Origin: Rhododendron vialii
Taxonomy: Eukaryota; Streptophyta; Magnoliopsida; Ericales; Ericaceae
Assembly (NCBI RefSeq): GCF_030253575.1
Contig: NC_080561.1
Span: 4,021,001 to 4,085,000 of the forward strand
Length of the DNA stretch: 64,000 bases
Reading direction: 5' to 3'
Below the pieces are notes generated by a model. That model was not told the origin of the DNA and did not search any database. It worked only from the letters and a program-made list of their open reading frames with translations. Numbering within the stretch: the first letter of the stretch is position 1; each line of letters starts with the position of its first letter. The position numbers were made by a program, and so were the translations under genes. Of this stretch, positions 58,679-64,000 are shown in pieces.

Positions 58679-58827
58679 TTAGGTTTGGATTGAGCTTAAT
58701 GTTGTTTCTATTGTGGATTTTATAGACCTTTAGGTGTTTTGGGCTTTGCCGATGTGTATTATCTAACTATTTGTTGGATCCCTTTCCCCTTTTTTAATAA
58801 ACTTTATTTTTGCCGATAAAAAAAAAT
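58679..58827 (+). mobile_element. Severely 5'-truncated LINE with target-site duplication
   Basis: About 149 bp of LINE 3' end (GGGCTTTGCCGATG, TTTGTTGGATCCCTTTCC, TTTTGCCGAT then poly-A). It is flanked by ACATCTCAATTAAT (58665-58678) and ACATCTCAACTAAT (58828-58841), a 14-bp duplication with one mismatch. It shares the TTTTGCCGATAAAA end of 31301-31640. Confidence 0.85.
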
Positions 58828-58841
58828 ACATCTCAACTAAT

Positions 58842-59083
58842 CACGGCCTGTAAAGTCAATGACCGACAAACTTTCAATTGTCCGATGTCTCCGACCCCAA
58901 GAGTTATTTGCAAGCAATAGGGGTCGAACCTAGTAACTCCGGAGTTGGAAGAGTAAATTATCTCCTTATTTGCAGTCATGTCCCCCGTCAACCAACTCTT
59001 AGGATAAATATCGATCCTTGAACATGCCTATCAAAAAAAAAAGTCCTTGAACCTAACTACAAGCCAAACCCCTCCCTAAGCCT
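58842..59083. other. Spacer with possible reverse-strand SINE fragment
   Basis: AGGGGTCGAACCTAGTAAC (near 58918) is a box-B-like motif in reverse orientation. The rest is not recognisable. Confidence 0.3.
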
Positions 59084-60645
59084 AATTAAAGTACTTTAAT
59101 GTAAATTGCTAATTCCCCTGACACACCCCCGGCCCCACCTCTCTTTTCCCGAGCTATCCCTCCCCCGCCCCTCCCCCTTTTCTTTCTTTCTTTCCTTGCA
59201 GTTTCCTTTCTTCTCTTTTCCCTTTTCTTTTCAGTTTGGTTTTTTTTTTTTCCATTTTATTTTCATTTCTTTCTTTCCTATTTGAATTTTTTTTCTCTTT
59301 AATAATAGGTTCAAATCTAATTCTAGGCTTTGTAAAGTAATTAAGAGAAAAAAAATGTTTCAATTGATTATGTTTATACGACTGTTTTATTTTTCTTTTT
59401 TTGTCCTTTATAAATTAAAATATATAGTTACCAAAATAAGTGTTTCAATTTTCAATTCGTTTAAACCAGTGCAAAGATATTATTTTTCTGATCATTTCAT
59501 CCTAAATTGTTGTAATAAATTTTTGGCTTCAAGACCTTTAAATGGACATCCTAAGAGAGTCTTGAAACTAAATAATGAGTCTTAGGGTGTTTGTTGAAAG
59601 GCCTTAAACCAAAAAATTCATTATGACCATTTAAAATAAAATAATAAAAAAAACGATCTTTGCTCTGATTTAACTGAATTGAAAATTAAAGCACTTAATT
59701 CTTGAATTATATTTTTAAATATACAAAGGGTGTATTTATAAAAATTAAATAAATAAGATATAAGTAATTAAATAAAAAAATAAATTAAAAAGTAGGGGGA
59801 CCCGAGGGCTCTACTGTCCTTATTGGCACAGTAGCCCCTACGAAGCTCCTCAAACGTTTCCATTTTAGTTTTTAAAAAAAATAGAAACCAACCATTTGCA
59901 ATCCTATGGAGTAGAAACGTGATTTGAAGCAACATACTACTGAATCAGTTAAGAGGATCTATGCTAAATAATGGTTAATAAATTTATTAAATTGTACTAT
60001 AGTTAAAAAAAAAGTAATCCTAAATATAAAATTTGTATTCTGGATTAGTACGTCGTTTGCAAAATACATTTCGTAATTAGTTCCCGAACACTAATTGTAA
60101 TCTTAATGAATTTTTTGCTTCACAGCCTTTCAAAGAGCACCCTAAGACTCATTATTTAATTTCAGGACTCTCTTAGGGTTAGGGTGTTCATTGAAAGGCC
60201 TTGGAGCCAAAAATTTATTACGACCATATAGGATGAAATGATCAGAAAAATACATCTTTGCACTGGTTTAAACGGATTGAAAATTGAAACACTTATTTTC
60301 GTAACTATATTTTTTAATCTATAAAGGACAAAAAAAAGAAAAATAAAACAGTCGTATAAACATAATCAATTGAAACATTTTTTTTTCTCTCAATTACTTT
60401 ATAAAGCCTAGAATTAGACTTGAACTTATTATTAAAGAGAAAAAAAAATTCAAACTAAAAAGAAATAAAATGAAAAAAAAATCAAACCGGAAAAAAAAGA
60501 AAAAAAAAGAAAGAAAGAAGGAAACTGCAAAGAATGAAAGAAAGAAAAGGAAGAGAGAGAAAGAGAGAGAGAGAGAGAGGCGGGGGTAATTCCGGGAAAG
60601 GGGAGGGGGGAATAGCAGCTCTCTACTTTAATAGACTAGGAGACA
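59084..60645. mobile_element. Large nested inverted repeat (foldback, Mutator-like?)
   Basis: Outer arms of about 500 bp: left 59084-59580, right about 60140-60645. The right reads as the reverse complement of the left, sharing for example TTTCAATTGATTATGTTTAT, ACGACTGTTTTATTTTTCTT and ACCAGTGCAAAGAT. Within it, 59586-59755 is a further inverted copy of the left arm segment 59400-59545, in the same orientation as right arm 60175-60325. A hinge of about 38 bp (CCTAAGAGAGTCTTGAAACT onward) occurs at 59553 and, inverted, at 60139. No transposase frame and no certain target duplication were found. The centre has a hairpin (GGGCTCTACTGT and ACAGTAGCCC near 59806-59836). Confidence 0.75.
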
Positions 60646-61334
60646 ACAATAATCCTAGGTAGGCGGTTTTACCAAAGAAGAACAATCATAGGCTGCTTCA
60701 ACGACTATCTTAATTGTGTTGTTGAGTCTCATAAATGAAAAACAAAACGGGAATTAAATTCAATACTTTTTCAGGACTGCAAAATCTAGACTGCAATGTC
60801 TAAAAGAGTTGAGAAAAATAGAAAAATGTTAGAATACGTAACACTCGGAACATGAAAATGTTCATGAAAGAAAACAGACAGTCCAAATTTACAACACTCA
60901 AAGCATGAAAATATCAAAGAAAAGAAACGGATGGGCCAAATTCACAGCGCATCATGTATTGTACTACTCCTCTGAAAATTGTGTATGGGACAGTCAAGTC
61001 TGTCTGGTGTTTGTTTTCATCTTTTCATCATCATTTTCATCTTTCGAACAAAGCAAAACGTGTTGAGTTTTCGATGTGAAACTAAGAAAAACACATAAAT
61101 TTCATACAGCGGGGCGGTGGCACGAAATTCGGGAAGGTTCCAACGCGGAACCAGCCGACCGGCTCTCGATTGCGGACAATAGAGATGGTGAAAGAACAAA
61201 ACCGATCCCTCCAGAGGGAGCTGTTTCCAGAAATTCTTTTCGGAAACAGTTATCATACGGTTATATAGTCAAGGTGGACATTCGAGATTTTTGAAAAATG
61301 GAAACAGAAAGCTCATAAAGTTTAACAGCAGTTT
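60646..61334. other. Spacer, nothing recognised
   Basis: Only short open frames on both strands, without features. Confidence 0.4.
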
Positions 61335-61555
61335 GTGACGTGATTGTTTTTTTCTTTTTTTATATAATTAGATGTCCGGCCAATTTGCGCGCGCCTCGAT
61401 TAATACCGCCCTGAAATTAATAACCGGCCAAATCCTCCAAAGGCTCCAAGATTTGAAATGTTTAACCTCGGTAGAATTCGAACATGCAACTTCACGAAAG
61501 GCAAACGCTTATTTACGCTTTCTTATGTTGATTTGCTAAACCTTCGGAATTATTG
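61335..61555 (-). mobile_element. tRNA-derived SINE, reverse orientation
   Basis: Read on the minus strand it has box-B-like GCATGTTCGAATTCTACC and ends GCGCGCAAATTGGCCGGACA then TCTAATTATATAAAAAAAG, the same 3' end as the copies at 37190 and 61765. Confidence 0.6.
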
Positions 61556-61764
61556 TGACAGCCTTGTTGGGAAAACAAAGGATATGGGACCAAAGATGAT
61601 TAACTGAGAGCTTCGTTTGGGGTATCTAAATAAGAGGGGCTTATTTTGCTCCGTTTGATTCCTTATATATTGGTTTATTGATATTCATGCATGATACGTT
61701 ACCATGCTACTGTAATTGATATGCATCCGCGATTTGGTTATTAACGTGGCACCGCAAATCCAAA

Positions 61765-61970
61765 GAATATGGTCAAGTGGGTATGAAAAAATAACTAAGG
61801 GCTTGTCTCCCAAGAAATCGCAAGCTCGATCAAATCCTTCAAAGGCCAAACTTTTCAAGTTTTTTTGGGGCCACTTGAGTTTTGTCTGACCGTTAGTTTC
61901 AAGGCCCCGTATATAATTAGTTGAAGTGCATACAAGTTGACCCGGACAACCAATTATAAAAAAACATGGC
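61765..61970 (+). mobile_element. tRNA-derived SINE
   Basis: Box A ATGGTCAAGTGGGTATGAAA and box-B-like TCGCAAGCTCGATCAAATCC, ending GTTGACCCGGACAACCAATT then ATAAAAAAA. It lies about 200 bp from a reverse copy of the same family. Confidence 0.65.
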
Positions 61971-62047
61971 CCTGGACATCCATGTTTGACCACAATAGTG
62001 ATCATATATGCATCTGCTTGTGAAGTTTCCTAAAGAAACACACAGTA

Positions 62048-62049
62048 CA

Positions 62050-62088
<39 letters not shown>
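62048..62088. repeat. (GA)n microsatellite
   Basis: About 40 bp with one AC interruption. No gene is linked to it. Confidence 0.9.
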
Positions 62089-62093
<5 letters not shown>

Positions 62094-64000
62094 ATATATC
62101 CATGTTGGTTATTGTGAGATGGAGACGTTTTCTTGAGCTTTTGAATTGGCCAAGCCCACGTAACTTTCATGGCCGACTGACAGGTGACTACTAGTCATGA
62201 TAAACCAAACACGGTTTGTTATAGGAGTAGTAAAGAACTTAGGATGTCTGTTTGTATCATATTTCACCGCCTGTCGATCGACCGAAAGGTGGCGTTTATG
62301 GGAATGCTTCCTATTTTATTATTTCGTATTAATAATATAACTAGTTTTTATTTGTTTGTATTTTAATAAAGTGCAGGACACTTGGCATGCTCCTATACAT
62401 TTAGAAGTTAAAAAGACACTTGTCATTGTCCTACACATTTTGAGGTTGGAGAGAAGTTATTTGGACAAGAGGCATGCTCCTACACATTTTGGAGTTTGTG
62501 GGAAGTTATTTGGACACTTGGAAAATGATGAAGAGTAGTGAGAAGTTAGGAAGTTATTTCCTACACATTGTATTTTCTATAAATAGCCTCTTTTGGCTTC
62601 ATTGTAAACCCCTTCAACAAATCAACTTTGTTATTAATTTTTGTCTACCAACCCATTCGGGTTATAACTAGGAGTAGGAGTAGGATTAACTTAACTCTCT
62701 TGCTTTCAATGAGGATCCGTCATTTTTGATTGTAAATCTACCTTGAAAAAATAACAAAGTCCATTTGTTATTTTTCTTCCGCTACACCTCACTTCACTAA
62801 ACCATCAATCCACTCCGCCCAATCGATGGGTCGATTCCGTTCTTGAAGATTGGCGGGTGACGGTCTTCTTTTACGAGTCAATTCATCACCACCAAAAAAT
62901 AGCATTTGATTCATTCGCCATTTCTTTTCCGGTGAAGTCCTGAAATACGGCAAGGAACCTCAAATCCGTTTGTGGAGACAAGCCGCATTTGCCTTTATTT
63001 TTGTTGTTGGCTTTGTTTCCCGAAATCTCTGTCGATTTCGATCGAGGGAAAAATTGGTAAACAATGTCCAAAGTCAGCCAAATACTTATTGTAAAGTTTG
63101 GCTGATTGCTCAATTTGCTGACTACTGCAGTACCCCACGAGTTCATAAATAATGCCACCCAAAACATTACACAATTTCGCTTGCATGATTGGGATCTCTC
63201 TTCTTTCTTTTTCCACATAATTTTATTCTGCTTATTTTCTCTTCTTTTTTCATTGGTGTAGTCCAGGATGTCCCGATCCATCTCGCGCGCCATCTCGAAC
63301 AAAGTCTCCTACAACCCCTCCCACTAAAATTTCATACGCATACACAGGGAAGTGAGGCAACTTCAAGAATTGCTGGCAAAAAGAATCAAACCGGCCAATA
63401 CGTTAGTGACGAGCAAACCCTTGAGTCAAAGACCAAGATCACCGGTTCATCCATGGTTGTTTATTTGTTCTTAGATGAATTTTTTAGCTTGGGATCAACA
63501 CTTTACGGTTCTGATCATGAGTTCATTCTGACTAGAAGGATAAAAAAATATTGTTTGGTTGTCGGGTTTGAGATAAAAAAAATTTATTAGTTTGCATATT
63601 TTTTTCATCTTTAGTCAATTTTTTAAACATTTTAACAAATTCTTTTACTTTTTAAATAGAGGTAGGCTATATACATCTAAAAATTAAAAAACAAGTGAAA
63701 ATTTTGATAAAAATTCACTAAAGAACTTGGACAACGAAACAGTAAAAAAAATTTGGAAGAATATTTCTGAGTGGAGAACCAAACAAAGTAATTTACGGAG
63801 AAGCTTAAACGAACCCAAACAGAGAAGAAGGAACAGAAAGTACACAAACATTAATATCAAGGATATACTTTAAGCTAATAATTAATATCAAATCCATCGA
63901 TCATAAATACATGATTCAACATGTTCATCTCAAACCACAATAACCTTAATTATTAAACTACTAAACAAACAAACATACACACCTATCCTAATTAATTGTC
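62089..64000. other. AT-rich spacer to the window end
   Basis: 62350-62650 has internal similarity (CATGCTCCTA(C/T)ACATTT at 62387 and 62473; GAAGTTATTTGGACA at 62453 and 62503) and a CTATAAATAGCC TATA-like box near 62577, as in some retroelement LTRs. I could not define LTR ends or a target duplication. Open frames at 62886-63302 and 63189-63590 overlap on opposite strands and show no domain. Confidence 0.4.

Noticed and set aside
62217-62786. Possible solo LTR around the CTATAAATAGCC box
   Set aside because: TG and CA ends could be chosen, but the flanks show no target duplication and no second copy is present.
62886-63302. 138-codon minus-strand open frame starting MFEMAREMDRDILDYT
   Set aside because: Overlaps an equally long frame on the other strand. 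No domain, and possible splice sites could not be joined into a sensible gene.

Overview
The window is nuclear DNA from a flowering plant, most likely a eudicot. Every real gene is split by short GT-AG introns, and the spacers are AT-rich. The proteins are plant versions: cytosolic Asn-tRNA synthetase, Sec61 beta, ribosomal protein S30 without a ubiquitin-like leader, an ILR1-type auxin-conjugate hydrolase, VPS32, an arabinogalactan peptide and MND1. I cannot name the species. I saw no tRNA or rRNA gene, CRISPR array or organelle insertion.

Layout. 1-335 is a decayed duplicate of AsnRS exon 2. 590-3463 looks like a Mutator-like element with repeat-filled inverted arms. 4423-7521 is an intron-bearing relic of the histidine-pathway gene ATP phosphoribosyltransferase. 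8353-8996 (-) is a small secreted cysteine-rich defensin-like peptide gene. 9466-10119 is a GGCTCG-rich DNA transposon with a perfect 10-bp target duplication. 11908-16015 (-) is the complete seven-exon AsnRS gene. 16.1-22.9 kb holds LINE, SINE and MITE debris around a Sec61 beta coding exon (19000-19233, -). 23357-24292 (+) is ribosomal protein S30. 24733-30481 is a structurally intact, young Ty3/Gypsy retrotransposon with 579-bp LTRs, a 5-bp target duplication and one uninterrupted gag-pol frame that runs into the 3' LTR. 31730-32140 (-) is an unrecognised small protein. 33961-37789 (-) is the auxin-conjugate amidohydrolase. 38-41.6 kb is foldback and Mutator-like repeats. 41953-46174 (+) is VPS32/SNF7. 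48049-48614 (-) is an AG peptide. 50499-54850 (-) is MND1. 55-64 kb is gene-poor and holds a TRIM-like piece, SINEs, a short LINE and a 1.5-kb nested inverted repeat.

The genes do not form a pathway. They are separate housekeeping or developmental loci (translation, ER translocation, ESCRT-III sorting, meiosis, auxin release, cell wall or secreted peptides). What unites the window is mobile-element activity: at least six insertions keep recognisable target-site duplications, and many introns and spacers carry local tandem duplications. At six loci a (GA/CT)n tract lies upstream of the start codon, within about 20-50 bp at five of them. I found no convincing undescribed multi-gene system. The best leads are the Gypsy frame ending inside its own LTR, the HISN1 relic, the AsnRS exon duplications with a decoy splice donor, and the nested palindrome at 59-60.6 kb. 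All exon coordinates were read by eye from splice signals and reading frame and were not checked against transcripts.
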